Positions 50,931 to 58,459 of a stretch of DNA of 58,459 nucleotides are shown one piece after another (the stretch's first letter is position 1; the number at the start of each line of letters is the position of its first letter). A program made the position numbers and the translations under genes. The notes under the pieces were generated by a model. It was not told where the DNA came from and searched no databases. It was given only the letters and a program-made list of their open reading frames with translations. This stretch comes from Glycomyces sp. L485 (GTDB lineage: Bacteria; Actinomycetota; Actinomycetes; Mycobacteriales; Micromonosporaceae), in assembly GCF_022548875.1 (NCBI RefSeq), contig NZ_JAKZEW010000027.1:4595-63053 (forward strand), in the 5' to 3' direction.

Positions 50931-51908
50931 ATGCTGAGGAGGATCGCCCGCTTCGTCGCGCCGATCGCCGCCACCGCGCTCCTGGCCACCGCGTGCGGCG
51001 TCGGGACCGACGGCGACGACGGCGGTGACGCCGGCGAGCCGAGGTCCGACATGGTGCTCGGCACCGGGTCTGTCGGCGGCACCTACTATCCGCTCGGCGG
51101 TGCCATCGCCCAGATGTGGAGCTCCGAGATCGACGACCTTCGGGTCTCGACCATCTCCACCGGCGCCTCCGTGGAGAACATCCGCCTGCTCCAGGCCGGC
51201 GACATCAACCTGGCGATGTCCGTCAACGGCACCGCCACCCAGGCGGTGAACGGCGAAGGCGAGTTCGCCGACAGCGATGTCGAGCTGGCGATGCTCGGCA
51301 ACATCTACCCGGAGGTCATGCAGATCGTCGCGAGCGCCGACTCCGGCATCGAGACCATCGCCGACCTCGACGGCATGCGAGTCGCGATCGGCCCGGACGG
51401 CTCGGGCACCCAGATCCTGACGCAGCAGATCCTCGACGCCGCCGGCGTCACGCCCGGCGAGACCTTCGCCGACGGCTTCGGCGACGCCGCCGCGAAGCTG
51501 CGCGACGGCCAGGTCGACGCGGCCTTCGGCATTCTCGCGCTGCCCGCCGCGTCGCTGGAGGAGGCCGCCCAGAACGCCGACCTCTCGCTCGTGTCGATTC
51601 CCGACGACGTCTCGGCGACGCTCACCGAAACCGACGCCACGCTGTCCACCATGGAGATCCCCGGGGGGACCTACCCGGGCATCGACGATCCCGCCACGAC
51701 CGTCACCGGCTGGGCCACGCTCTACGCGCTGCCGAGCCTGAACGAGGACCAGGTGTACGAGCTGGTCAGCACCATGTACGGGAACGCGGGCACGATCGAC
51801 CACTCGGTGGCCGCCTCGATCCAGCTCGAAACCGCGCTGGAAGGCCGGGTCGACGTCGAACTGCACCCGGGCGCCGAGCGCTACTTCGAGGAGCAGGGAC
51901 TGCTGTAA
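50931..51908 (+). CDS. TAXI-family TRAP transporter solute-binding lipoprotein
   Basis: A 325-aa protein from ATG 50931 (ATG 50919 is four codons upstream, but GGAGAAAGAG favours 50931). A lipoprotein signal peptide is present with the modified Cys22 in LLATACG. The mature part has VLGTGSVGGTYYPLGGAIAQMW, the TAXI signature, then STGASVENIRLLQAGDINLAMS and GDAAAKLRDGQVDAAFGILALP. It binds a small organic acid (glutamate- or dicarboxylate-like in characterised cases) outside the cell for the fused permease downstream. LspA, encoded at 2 kb, would process it. Confidence 0.92.
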   Translation: MLRRIARFVAPIAATALLATACGVGTDGDDGGDAGEPRSDMVLGTGSVGGTYYPLGGAIAQMWSSEIDDLRVSTISTGASVENIRLLQAGDINLAMSVNGTATQAVNGEGEFADSDVELAMLGNIYPEVMQIVASADSGIETIADLDGMRVAIGPDGSGTQILTQQILDAAGVTPGETFADGFGDAAAKLRDGQVDAAFGILALPAASLEEAAQNADLSLVSIPDDVSATLTETDATLSTMEIPGGTYPGIDDPATTVTGWATLYALPSLNEDQVYELVSTMYGNAGTIDHSVAASIQLETALEGRVDVELHPGAERYFEEQGLL

Positions 51909-51948
51909 CAGCAACCCCCGCGTAAGATTGTAATAAAGAACACACGGG

Positions 51949-51977
51949 CGGCGAGTCGGCCATACGCCGGCTCGCCG
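51949..51977 (+). other. Intercistronic hairpin between TAXI and TRAP permease genes
   Basis: A 12-bp stem with one G-U pair (CGGCGAGTCGGC with GCCGGCTCGCCG, loop CATAC) lies 41 bp after the lipoprotein stop. It has no U-tract. It may stabilise the upstream message or partly terminate transcription, giving more binding protein than permease. Confidence 0.45.
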
Positions 51978-52048
51978 CTCCTGGCATACGCCCGCCTGCC
52001 GTCACCGCGAACCCCTGAGGCTGACTTCCCGAAAGGCACGAGAACCCG

Positions 52049-54364
52049 ATGAGCGCCGAACCTTCCCGCTCCGACACGGCGGTGGCGTACGACGCCGACC
52101 AGGCCGCCGCCGACATCAAGGCCATGACCGAGGCCGAACCGATCACCACCCTCGTCGGCCCCGTGCGCACCGAGCAGCTCCACCCGGCCTGGAAGTGGGT
52201 CGTCGGGGCGATCGCGTTGTCCATGTCGATCTTCCACCTCTACACCGCCTGGCAGGGCATCCTCCCCACACCCCGGCAGCCGGTCGTCCACCTGATGTTC
52301 GGCCTGTCGCTGATCTTCCTGACCTACAACACCAAGCGCCACCTCGAGAAGGAGAAGCGCAACGGCCTGATCTGGACCGGCGTTGGCGTGGCGCTCCTCG
52401 GCTACCTCTACGCCGTCGGCGTCACCGACCCGGCGATCATCCTTCCGTCCGTGCTCATCCTTGTGCTGCTCCAGATCACCCGCTACATCAAGCTCACCGT
52501 CGGCGGCATGCCGCTGCCCGACCTCGCCCTGGCGGGCCTGGGCGTGTGGGCGAACTGGTGGGTCATCGCCAACGCCGGCGAGTTCTCCCGCTACGTCGGC
52601 GGCGACTTCCCCGCGGTCGGCATCGCCGCGGCCACCATCGGCACCCTCCTCGTCCTGGTGGCCGCAACCCGCGCGGTCGGCATGGCGCTCACCGTCGTGT
52701 GCGTCGTGATGATCTCCTACATGCTCTACGGCTCCTACATGCCGGGCTTCCTGAACTTCGGCGGCCTCGACCCCGACCGGATCCTCTCCGACGCCTTCCT
52801 CGGCACCAAGGGCATCTTCGGGATCCCGCTCGGGGTCTCCTCGACGTTCATCTTCCTGTTCATGATCTTCGCGGCCCTGCTCCAGCGCACCGGCATGGAG
52901 CGGTTCTTCACCAACCTCGCACTGGGCCTGGCCGGCGGACGCGTCGGCGGCACCGCCAAAGTCGGCGTCATCACCTCGGTCTTCTCAGGAACGATCACCG
53001 GCTCGTCGGTGGCGAACACCGTCTCCAACGGAGCGTTCACCATCCCGATGATGAAGCGCGCGGGATACAAGCGCGAGTTCGCCGGCGCCGTCGAGGCCGC
53101 CTCCTCGACCGGCGGTCAGATCATGCCGCCGGTCATGGGCGCCGCGGCGTTCATCATGCTGGAGACGATCGGCCGCGGGCTCACCTACGGCCAGATCATG
53201 ATGGCCGCGCTCATCCCCGCGGCGCTGTTCTTCATCTCGCAGTACATCGTCGTCCACTTCGTCTCCAAACGCGACGGGATCCTGGGCCTGCCCAAAGACC
53301 AGCTTCCCAAGCTCGGCCCGCTCATGCTCCGCCGCGGCTACCTGCTCATCCCGCTGGTGGTGATCTTCGTGGTGCTGTCGGCCGGCATCACCCCGATGAC
53401 CGCCGCGTTCTACGCGGTCCTGGCCACTGTCGGCCTCAACGTCCTCGTCCAGCTCGGCCACCTCGCCTTCAAAGGCGTCGACGGCTGGAAGCGCATGGAG
53501 GACAAGCTCACCCCGCGGACCCTGATCGGAGCCCTGATCGACGCCGCGAAGATGTCGCTGCCGATCGTCGCCGCCACGGCCGCGGCCGGCATCATCTCCG
53601 GGGCGATCAACAACACCGGCCTCGGCCTCAAGATCGCCGAAGGCCTCATCGACCTCGGCACCACGATCTCGCAGTTCCTGCCGTTCGAGAACTCCGAGCT
53701 GTACATGGTCATGTTCTTCACCATGATCGCCTGCCTCATCCTTGGCATCGGTATTCCGACCACCGCGAACTACGTGGTCATGTCGGTGGTCGCGGCACCG
53801 GCGATCGTGGGCCTGATCAACGGCACCTACACCGAGATGGGCCTGCCCGAGGCCACCGAGGGCCTCCCGGCCGACTACCGGTACATCCTCATCGCCCACA
53901 TGTTCGTGCTGTACTTCGGCGTCCTGGCCGACATCACCCCACCGGTGTGCCTGGCGGCCTTCGCGGCCTCGGGAATCTCCGGCGGGAACCCGATCAAGAC
54001 CGGCGTGCAGTCGGTGCGGCTGGCGATCTCGGGCTTCATCGTGCCCTACGCCTTCGTGCTCGCCCCCGAGCTGCTCATGCTCGGCGACGACTGGACGCGG
54101 ATCGCGCTGGCCGGCTTCTCGGCTCTGCTGGGGGCGTTCATGCTGGGCGGCGCGGTGGCCGGGCAGCTCCAGTCCCGCCTGTACTGGTGGGAGCGGGTAG
54201 GCCTGTTCGTCGCGGCGCTGCTCATGCTGGACAGCGGCCTGCCGACGGACCTCGCCGGCCTGGTGCTCGGCGGCCTCGTCCTCTTCCTCCAGTACCGGCG
54301 GCGCGGTGGCGAACCGACCCCGTCGCCGGTCGGGACCACCGAACCGGCGGCGGAGTCCGAGTGA
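52049..54364 (+). CDS. Fused TRAP transporter permease (DctQM, 4TM/12TM)
   Basis: A 771-aa membrane protein with about 16-18 helices. The small DctQ-like part covers about residues 45-215; the large DctM part has the TRAP signature blocks GIPLGVSSTFIFLFMIFAALLQRTG, VGVITSVFSGTITGSSVANTVSNGAFTIPMMKRAGY and the second-half equivalents GIGIPTTANYVVMSVVAAPAI and FGVLADITPPVCLAAFAASGISG. Fused 4TM/12TM permeases pair with TAXI binding proteins, as here. The uptake is Na+- or H+-driven. A strong terminator follows. Confidence 0.94.
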   Translation: MSAEPSRSDTAVAYDADQAAADIKAMTEAEPITTLVGPVRTEQLHPAWKWVVGAIALSMSIFHLYTAWQGILPTPRQPVVHLMFGLSLIFLTYNTKRHLEKEKRNGLIWTGVGVALLGYLYAVGVTDPAIILPSVLILVLLQITRYIKLTVGGMPLPDLALAGLGVWANWWVIANAGEFSRYVGGDFPAVGIAAATIGTLLVLVAATRAVGMALTVVCVVMISYMLYGSYMPGFLNFGGLDPDRILSDAFLGTKGIFGIPLGVSSTFIFLFMIFAALLQRTGMERFFTNLALGLAGGRVGGTAKVGVITSVFSGTITGSSVANTVSNGAFTIPMMKRAGYKREFAGAVEAASSTGGQIMPPVMGAAAFIMLETIGRGLTYGQIMMAALIPAALFFISQYIVVHFVSKRDGILGLPKDQLPKLGPLMLRRGYLLIPLVVIFVVLSAGITPMTAAFYAVLATVGLNVLVQLGHLAFKGVDGWKRMEDKLTPRTLIGALIDAAKMSLPIVAATAAAGIISGAINNTGLGLKIAEGLIDLGTTISQFLPFENSELYMVMFFTMIACLILGIGIPTTANYVVMSVVAAPAIVGLINGTYTEMGLPEATEGLPADYRYILIAHMFVLYFGVLADITPPVCLAAFAASGISGGNPIKTGVQSVRLAISGFIVPYAFVLAPELLMLGDDWTRIALAGFSALLGAFMLGGAVAGQLQSRLYWWERVGLFVAALLMLDSGLPTDLAGLVLGGLVLFLQYRRRGGEPTPSPVGTTEPAAESE

Positions 54365-54379
54365 CCCGAAACCCGTAGC

Positions 54380-54415
54380 GCGGCCCCGTCCGATCGATTC
54401 GGACGGGGCCGCTTT
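54380..54415 (+). terminator. Intrinsic terminator of the TRAP operon
   Basis: The perfect 14-bp stem GCGGCCCCGTCCGA/TCGGACGGGGCCGC with loop TCGAT is followed by TTT, 15 bp after the permease stop. Confidence 0.88.
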
Positions 54416-54496
54416 GTGTATGAGACGCAGTCACATTGCGCTTCTGCTAGCCTCCTTTTGGAACCAACAATCATTTTCAACAGGGGGACCTCCGCA

Positions 54497-55465
54497 ATGA
54501 AACTCGCCTTCGTCGGTAAGGGCGGTTCGGGCAAGACCACTATGGCGTCGCTGTTCGCCCGGCGCGCCGCTTCCCTGGGCCACGCCGTGATGGCCGTCGA
54601 CGCCGACATCAACCAGCACCTCGCCGCCGCGCTCGGGCTCGACCCCGAGGCCGCCGCGATGGGGCCGGTCCTCGGCGAGCGCCTCGGCGACATCAAGGAG
54701 TACCTGCGGGGCGACAACCCGCTGGTGCCGTCCGCCGACCTGATGCTCAAGACCACGCCGCCCGGGCCCGGCTCGCGGCTGCTCACGGTGAGCGAGTCGA
54801 ACCCGGTCTACGACGAGATCTTCACCGAAGTCGACGGCATCCGCTTCGCCGCCACCGGCGGCTTCGTCGAGGACGACCTGGGCGTGTCCTGCTACCACTC
54901 GAAGGTCGGCGCGGTCGAGCTCATGCTCAACCACATGATCGACGCGGACGACGAGTTCGTCATCGTCGACATGGTTGCCGGCGCCGAGGCCTTCGCTTCG
55001 GGCATGTTCACCCGCTTCGACCACACCTTCCTGGTGTGCGAGCCGACCCTGCGCAGTGTCGGCGTCTACAAGCAGTACGTCGGTTACGCCGAGGACTACG
55101 ACGTGAACATCGCCGTCATCGGCAACAAGATCGACGACGAGGACGACGTCGAGTTCCTGCGCGAGCACGTCGGCGACGCGCTCATCGGCTGGTGCACGCG
55201 CTCGCGCTACGTCAAGGCCGCCGAGCGCGGCTTGGTCGGGCCGATCGAGGAGCTGGAGGAGGCCAACCTCGCCGTCCTCGACGCCGCCCGCGAGCGGGCC
55301 GTCGGCGCCGGGAAGGACTGGGTCAAGTTCACCAGCCAGGCCCACGAGTTCCACCGCAAGGCGGCCGCTGCCTGGGGGAACGACCGCGCCGGGGTGGACC
55401 TGGCCGACCAGATCGTCGAGGACTTCGTCCTGGGGGAGCACCTGCTCCACACTCAGACTGTCTAG
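54497..55465 (+). CDS. CooC/MinD-like SIMIBI ATPase
   Basis: A 322-aa protein from ATG 54497 (CAGGGGGACCTCCGCA upstream). Deviant Walker A GKGGSGKTT at residues 7-15 and VDADINQHLAAALGL, equivalent to the CooC VDADPN segment, are followed by VIVDMVAGAEAFASGMF as Walker B/switch II and IGNKIDDEDD. CooC-type ATPases insert nickel into carbon monoxide dehydrogenase or mature other metalloenzymes, but no such enzyme is nearby. The gene pairs with a SCO5389-family gene 98 bp downstream. Its role is unknown. Confidence 0.85.
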   Translation: MKLAFVGKGGSGKTTMASLFARRAASLGHAVMAVDADINQHLAAALGLDPEAAAMGPVLGERLGDIKEYLRGDNPLVPSADLMLKTTPPGPGSRLLTVSESNPVYDEIFTEVDGIRFAATGGFVEDDLGVSCYHSKVGAVELMLNHMIDADDEFVIVDMVAGAEAFASGMFTRFDHTFLVCEPTLRSVGVYKQYVGYAEDYDVNIAVIGNKIDDEDDVEFLREHVGDALIGWCTRSRYVKAAERGLVGPIEELEEANLAVLDAARERAVGAGKDWVKFTSQAHEFHRKAAAAWGNDRAGVDLADQIVEDFVLGEHLLHTQTV

Positions 55466-55563
55466 ACGGATTGCATCTGAAACCTGGATGCGTCGATTTT
55501 CCGACAGCGGAGAGTCACATTTCCGTGCACAATGAACCGGATTCGAACCGAGAGGAGAATTGC

Positions 55564-55974
55564 ATGTCCCTTGACGTCTCAGAGGACCTGCTCGCCAAAG
55601 CCGAGGCCGGTCAGGTCAGCGACGCTGACTTCATCGACTGCGTGAAGAACTCGCTCCCCTTCGCCTGGGAGTTGGTCAGCAAGGTCGTGGCGGACCTGAA
55701 GAACGGGGTGGCGGCGTCGACCGGCTCGACTCAGTTCGCCGACAACACCACGCCGCCGCCGGACGAGCAGGCGAGGGGCCAGCTGCTGCGGGCGCTGGCC
55801 TCGGACTCGATGCGCGGAGCGCTGGAGCGCCACTTCGGAGTGAAGCTGGCCTTCCAGAACTGCCACCGCGTTGCCGCGTTCCCCGCGTCCGAGGTCGACT
55901 CGGACACGTACCGCAAGTTCATCTCCCCGCGCGGACAGCTGCTCAACCAGTCGCCGGAACTGCGCGACTGTTAG
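55564..55974 (+). CDS. SCO5389-family protein
   Basis: A 136-aa soluble protein from ATG 55564 (GAGAGGAGAATTGC upstream). It begins SLDVSEDLLAKAEAGQVSDADFIDCVKNSLPFAWE. Its central core is FADNTTPPPDEQARGQLLRALASDSMRGALERHFGVKLAFQNCHRVAAFP, and it ends SPRGQLLNQSPELRDC. This matches what I recall of the actinobacterial SCO5389 family, which has no known activity. Two conserved Cys (FQNC and the C-terminal RDC) could be metal or redox ligands. Downstream of the CooC-like ATPase, possibly its partner. Confidence 0.78.
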   Translation: MSLDVSEDLLAKAEAGQVSDADFIDCVKNSLPFAWELVSKVVADLKNGVAASTGSTQFADNTTPPPDEQARGQLLRALASDSMRGALERHFGVKLAFQNCHRVAAFPASEVDSDTYRKFISPRGQLLNQSPELRDC

Positions 55975-55977
55975 GCC

Positions 55978-56011
55978 GCGTTCGACGGCTCCGCCCCGAG
56001 CCGTCGAACGC
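55978..56011 (+). terminator. Terminator hairpin after the SCO5389-family gene
   Basis: The perfect 14-bp stem GCGTTCGACGGCTC/GAGCCGTCGAACGC with loop CGCCCC begins 4 bp after the stop codon. Confidence 0.8.
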
Positions 56012-56031
56012 GACCAGGCCAGGTGAAAAGC

Positions 56032-56073
56032 GCCGGTGGGGCCGCGGTTGGCAATGTCCGCGGCCCCACCGGC
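56032..56073 (-). terminator. Terminator hairpin after the TetR gene
   Basis: A perfect 16-bp inverted repeat, GCCGGTGGGGCCGCGG and its complement, with a 10-nt loop lies 6 bp beyond the TetR stop. With the preceding hairpin it separates the convergent genes. Confidence 0.78.
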
Positions 56074-56078
56074 CCTCG

Positions 56079-56786
56079 CTATCTCGGGCGCCTGGTGATC
56101 AGGAAGTCCCGAACCAGCTCCTCGCCCTGCTTCACCAGGGGCCGCAGCACCTTCAAGCGCGAGAGCGCCACCACCCGGGCCACCAGCGGCGCGGTCCTGC
56201 GGGCCAGTTCCCTGGACTTCTCCTGGCCCTCAGAGGTGTCGTAGATCCAGTACAGGACCACGACCATCTGGTGGAGCCACAGCATCTCGGGCAGGACGTC
56301 CGCCAAGTCCTTCGGAACGCGCGTCTTCGAGCCCTCCAGGACCTGCCGGTAGAGCCCGATGTCCCGTTCGCGGCTCTCGGCGGACTCCTCGGAGAACGGG
56401 CTCAGCGGGCTGTTCGGGTCGGCGGCGTTGCGGAAGAACTGCCCGGCGAAGTCGTGGTAGGGACCGGCGATCTCCAGCCAGGCCAGCAGCGCCGCCTCGA
56501 TGCGCTCGGCGAGCGTCTCCTTGCCTTCCAGCGCCTTCGGCGCCGACTCGGCGTGCTGCACCGTGGCCTGCTTGTAGAAGCCCTGGATCAGGTGCTCCTT
56601 GGACTTGAAGTAGTAGTAGGCGTTCCCCACCGACACACCGGCCTCGGCGGCGATCGCCCGCATGGTGGTGCCGTCGTAGCCGCGCTCGGCGAACATCTCC
56701 AGCGCGACGTCGATGATCCGCTGACGCGTCCGCTCGCCCTTCGACGAAGGGCGAGCGGCGGAACCGTCCGAGGTCGATGTGGTCAC
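56079..56786 (-). CDS. TetR-family transcriptional regulator
   Basis: A 235-aa protein from ATG 56786. The N-terminal DNA-binding domain (GERTRQRIIDVALEMFAERGYDGTTMRAIAAEAGVSVGNAYYYFKSKEHLI) is followed by an all-helical ligand domain with TetR_C-like segments (LAWLEIAGPYHDFAGQFFR, LWLHQMVVVLYWIYD). It lies 10 bp downstream of the three-helix membrane protein gene, with which it is probably co-transcribed. Two palindromes of the type TTGAAC-x-x-GTTCAA stand in front of that pair and are its likely operators, which gives an autoregulated unit. Confidence 0.92.
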   Translation of the reverse strand: MTTSTSDGSAARPSSKGERTRQRIIDVALEMFAERGYDGTTMRAIAAEAGVSVGNAYYYFKSKEHLIQGFYKQATVQHAESAPKALEGKETLAERIEAALLAWLEIAGPYHDFAGQFFRNAADPNSPLSPFSEESAESRERDIGLYRQVLEGSKTRVPKDLADVLPEMLWLHQMVVVLYWIYDTSEGQEKSRELARRTAPLVARVVALSRLKVLRPLVKQGEELVRDFLITRRPR

Positions 56787-56796
56787 GCAGGCGATC

Positions 56797-57210
56797 TTAC
56801 TGGGTTCGGGCCCCGTGGGCCTGGGGCCGCTGGGGAGGTTCCAGAGTGGCCAAGGTCCTGGCGTCGACGTGGGCGTGTTTGCGGAAGGCGTTGAGCACCA
56901 CCACGTTGATGACGTGAAGGACGCCGAGCACCAGCAGCACCGCGCCGATCTTGACCGCGACGGTCTCGAAGACGCCGCGGGCGTCGGTCACCTCGGTGCC
57001 GACCCGCAGCCACAGCGCCACGAATCCGAAGTTCAGCAGGTAGAAGGCGACCTGGAGGAGCTTGTTGACCGCGTGGGCGAGTTGCTCGTCCCCGGCGAAG
57101 ACGTCCTTGATGAAGTGGACGCCGTTGGCGCCCAAAGTGCGGGCGACCCAGACCGTGAGCGGGACAGCGACGAGGAGATAGGCGATGTAGGCGATGACTG
57201 CCATGTCCAT
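56797..57210 (-). CDS. Three-helix membrane protein under probable TetR control
   Basis: A 137-aa protein from ATG 57210 (ATG 57204 is possible). Three or four hydrophobic segments are seen: MAVIAYIAYLLVAVPLTVWVA, LLQVAFYLLNFGFVALWL and VKIGAVLLVLGVLHVINVVVLNAF. Between them is an acidic KDVFAGDEQLAHAVNKL stretch. The tail is soluble, with His residues. The family is not recognised; homologues next to TetR genes are common in actinobacteria. The promoter region carries a TAATAT -10 with a 16-bp palindrome directly upstream, so it is likely repressed by the neighbouring TetR until a ligand is bound. Confidence 0.7.
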   Translation of the reverse strand: MDMAVIAYIAYLLVAVPLTVWVARTLGANGVHFIKDVFAGDEQLAHAVNKLLQVAFYLLNFGFVALWLRVGTEVTDARGVFETVAVKIGAVLLVLGVLHVINVVVLNAFRKHAHVDARTLATLEPPQRPQAHGARTQ

Positions 57211-57241
57211 GACAGCGCTCCGTTCTGTTCGGGGGATATTA

Positions 57242-57257
57242 GTTGAACGTGTTCAAC
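57242..57257. promoter_or_regulatory. TetR operator, site 1
   Basis: The perfect 16-bp palindrome GTTGAACGTGTTCAAC lies 32 bp before the membrane protein ATG. On the minus strand it sits immediately upstream of a TAATAT -10 (57241-57236), so binding would block the promoter. Confidence 0.65.
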
Positions 57258-57285
57258 TTTTCATGGACGACGCTACGCCGATTTC

Positions 57286-57299
57286 TTGAACATGTTCAG
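57286..57299. promoter_or_regulatory. TetR operator, site 2
   Basis: TTGAACATGTTCAG, a 12-bp palindrome, is a second copy of the same motif 42 bp from the first and 58 bp upstream of hisF. It could influence both divergent genes. Confidence 0.55.
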
Positions 57300-57356
57300 T
57301 TATAGGCCGGAAATATGGCGGACGACACTCACGGATCCGCCTTGTAGGCTTGCGCC

Positions 57357-58139
57357 GTGACTGTTGCGGTGCGTGTGATTCCCTGCCTCGACGTCGACGC
57401 CGGGCGCGTCGTCAAGGGCGTGAACTTCGAGAACCTGCGCGATGCGGGCGACCCCGTCGAGCTCGCCGCCGCCTACGACGCGGCCGGAGCCGACGAACTC
57501 ACCTTCCTCGACGTCTCGGCCTCCTCCGACGGGCGCGCCACCATGTACGAAGTGGTCGCCCGCACCGCCGAGCAGGTCTTCATCCCGCTCACCGTCGGCG
57601 GCGGCGTCCGCACCCCCGAGGACGTCGACCGCCTCCTGCGCGCCGGCGCCGACAAGGTCGGCGTCAACACCGCCGCCATAGCCCGGCCCGAGGTCATCTC
57701 CGAGATCGCCGACCGGTTCGGCAACCAGGTCCTCGTTCTCTCCGCCGACGTCGCCACCACCGGGAACACCGACTCCGGCTGGGAGGTCACCACCCACGGC
57801 GGCCAGAAGCGCCCCACCGGACTCGACGCCGTCGAGTGGTGCGCCCGCGCCGCCGAGCTCGGGGCCGGCGAGATCCTGCTCAACTCCATCGACGCCGACG
57901 GCACCAAAGCCGGCTTCGACCTGAAGCTCATCGCCGCCGTCCGGGCCGCCGTCGACATCCCCGTCATCGCCTCCGGCGGCGCAGGCAAGGCCGCCGACTT
58001 CCCGCCTGCCGTCGACGCGGGCGCCGACGCCGTCCTCGCCGCCTCGATCTTCCACTTCGGCGACGTCTCCATCGGCGAGGTCAAGAAGGGTCTCGCGGAC
58101 GCCGGCCACCCGGTCCGCTTAGCCGGCAGGTTCTTCTGA
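57357..58139 (+). CDS. hisF: Imidazole glycerol phosphate synthase, cyclase subunit
   Basis: A 260-aa (beta-alpha)8 barrel partner of HisH, making imidazole glycerol phosphate and AICAR. The catalytic aspartates are Asp12 ([16 protein letters not shown]) and Asp131 (VLSADVATT). Phosphate loops are [11 protein letters not shown] and [11 protein letters not shown], and the end is [13 protein letters not shown] start at 57357. It stands alone, 46.8 kb from priA-ridA, divergent from a TetR-controlled gene. No other his gene is at this end of the window. Confidence 0.96.
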   Translation: MTVAVRVIPCLDVDAGRVVKGVNFENLRDAGDPVELAAAYDAAGADELTFLDVSASSDGRATMYEVVARTAEQVFIPLTVGGGVRTPEDVDRLLRAGADKVGVNTAAIARPEVISEIADRFGNQVLVLSADVATTGNTDSGWEVTTHGGQKRPTGLDAVEWCARAAELGAGEILLNSIDADGTKAGFDLKLIAAVRAAVDIPVIASGGAGKAADFPPAVDAGADAVLAASIFHFGDVSIGEVKKGLADAGHPVRLAGRFF

Positions 58140-58459
58140 GGCAGAGTTCCGGGGCTTCGCCTTCGGCTTCAGTTCGTCGGTTGTGTCGCGGGATCGAAGT
58201 CTGCACGGGTGCACGTGGGGAGCCTGGGGAGCCCGGAAATGGCCCTTGGGGCGCTGGCGGGGTCGATCGTGTGCGTGGTTGTTGTGCGCCAAGGGCGGCA
58301 GCGACGGAGTGGTGGACGGCTTTCCGGGGTGCGTTGCGGGGGTCGGGTGCGTGCCGGTCGGGGTGGCCTTGGCGGGTGAGTTCTGCTCGTGTTGTGTTGT
58401 GCGGCAGGCGGTCCGGGTCCCGAACATGAGGGGTTTCTCCCCCTGTCGGGTGATGATTT
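58140..58459. other. No recognisable gene after hisF
   Basis: The last 320 bp contain no ORF with convincing codon bias or recognisable product and no clear hairpin. Coding may resume beyond the window edge. Confidence 0.4.

Noticed and set aside
58140-58459. Short plus-strand ORF running beyond hisF
   Set aside because: It is only the out-of-frame continuation of a shadow frame; composition after 58139 lacks coding bias.

Overview
The window is a 58 kb piece of a high-GC actinobacterial chromosome. The evidence is the GC-rich third codon positions, GTG starts, translationally coupled ATGA/GTGA overlaps, a Wag31 (DivIVA) polar-growth gene, a PriA-type HisA, an IcmA-type mutase, a 180-kDa-type NAD-glutamate dehydrogenase and a SCO5389-family protein. 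It looks like a mycelial or Micromonospora/Glycomyces-like actinomycete, but genus and species cannot be assigned. No tRNA, rRNA, insertion sequence, prophage or CRISPR array was seen.

Layout. 1-5.6 kb: the end of wag31, a small membrane protein, a DksA/TraR zinc-finger protein with a histone-like Lys/Ala tail, lspA, an RluA-type pseudouridine synthase, a MinD/ParA-like ATPase with an altered P-loop, and a membrane protein. 5.6-10.6 kb: a histidine operon hisD-hisC-hisB-(53-aa membrane protein)-hisH-priA-ridA. hisF is not there; it lies alone at 57.4 kb. 10.7-12.4 kb: the large subunit of isobutyryl-CoA mutase. 12.5-26.1 kb: a general-stress island with a SigB/SigF-type sigma factor, hemerythrin, two CBS-pair proteins, transketolase, DUF4383, a plasmid-stabilisation-like protein, a holin-like DUF1469 protein, DUF3618, a short-chain dehydrogenase, DUF2267 and CsbD. 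It is interrupted by an araBDA operon. 26-30.5 kb: a ROK repressor divergent from two tandem MFS paralogues, then a yybP-ykoY manganese riboswitch in front of a GDT1/TMEM165 transporter. 30.5-36.3 kb: RNase HI, a YbbN-like protein, an arginase-family enzyme, a SpoIIE-type phosphatase, a methyltransferase, a GNAT protein and a VOC protein. 36.4-40.5 kb (minus): DUF4178-DUF2617-DUF4247-DUF350-membrane aminopropyltransferase, plus a small membrane protein. 40.7-45.6 kb: NAD-glutamate dehydrogenase. 45.6-50.7 kb: an ABC exporter, an orphan ABC ATPase, a secreted alpha/beta hydrolase and lipB. 50.8-54.4 kb: a leaderless 13-aa Cys-containing leader ORF, then a TAXI-TRAP transporter. 54.5-58.1 kb: a CooC-like ATPase, a SCO5389-family protein, a TetR regulator with a three-helix membrane protein, and hisF.

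The strongest pattern is regulatory. Twelve sites of the form G-T-T-T-like / 15-16 nt / GGGTAC-like sit upstream of the sigma gene and nearly every stress gene around it. Ten have exactly 15 nt, or eleven counting a GGGAAC variant, and two pairs are back to back between divergent genes. This fits the consensus of actinobacterial SigF/SigB promoters (GTTT-N14-17-GGGTA) and points to a locally clustered, probably autoregulated regulon that includes transketolase and reaches a VOC gene about 10 kb away. Other regulatory elements are a perfect 9-bp inverted repeat between the ROK repressor and MFS genes, paired TetR-type palindromes next to hisF, a palindrome inside the ABC-operon promoter, and a 38-nt dyad before araB.

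The best candidates for little-described biology are the polyamine-linked membrane operon (DUF4178/2617/4247/350/aminopropyltransferase), the compact stress regulon, the Cys-containing leader ahead of the TRAP transporter, and the CooC-like/SCO5389 pair.
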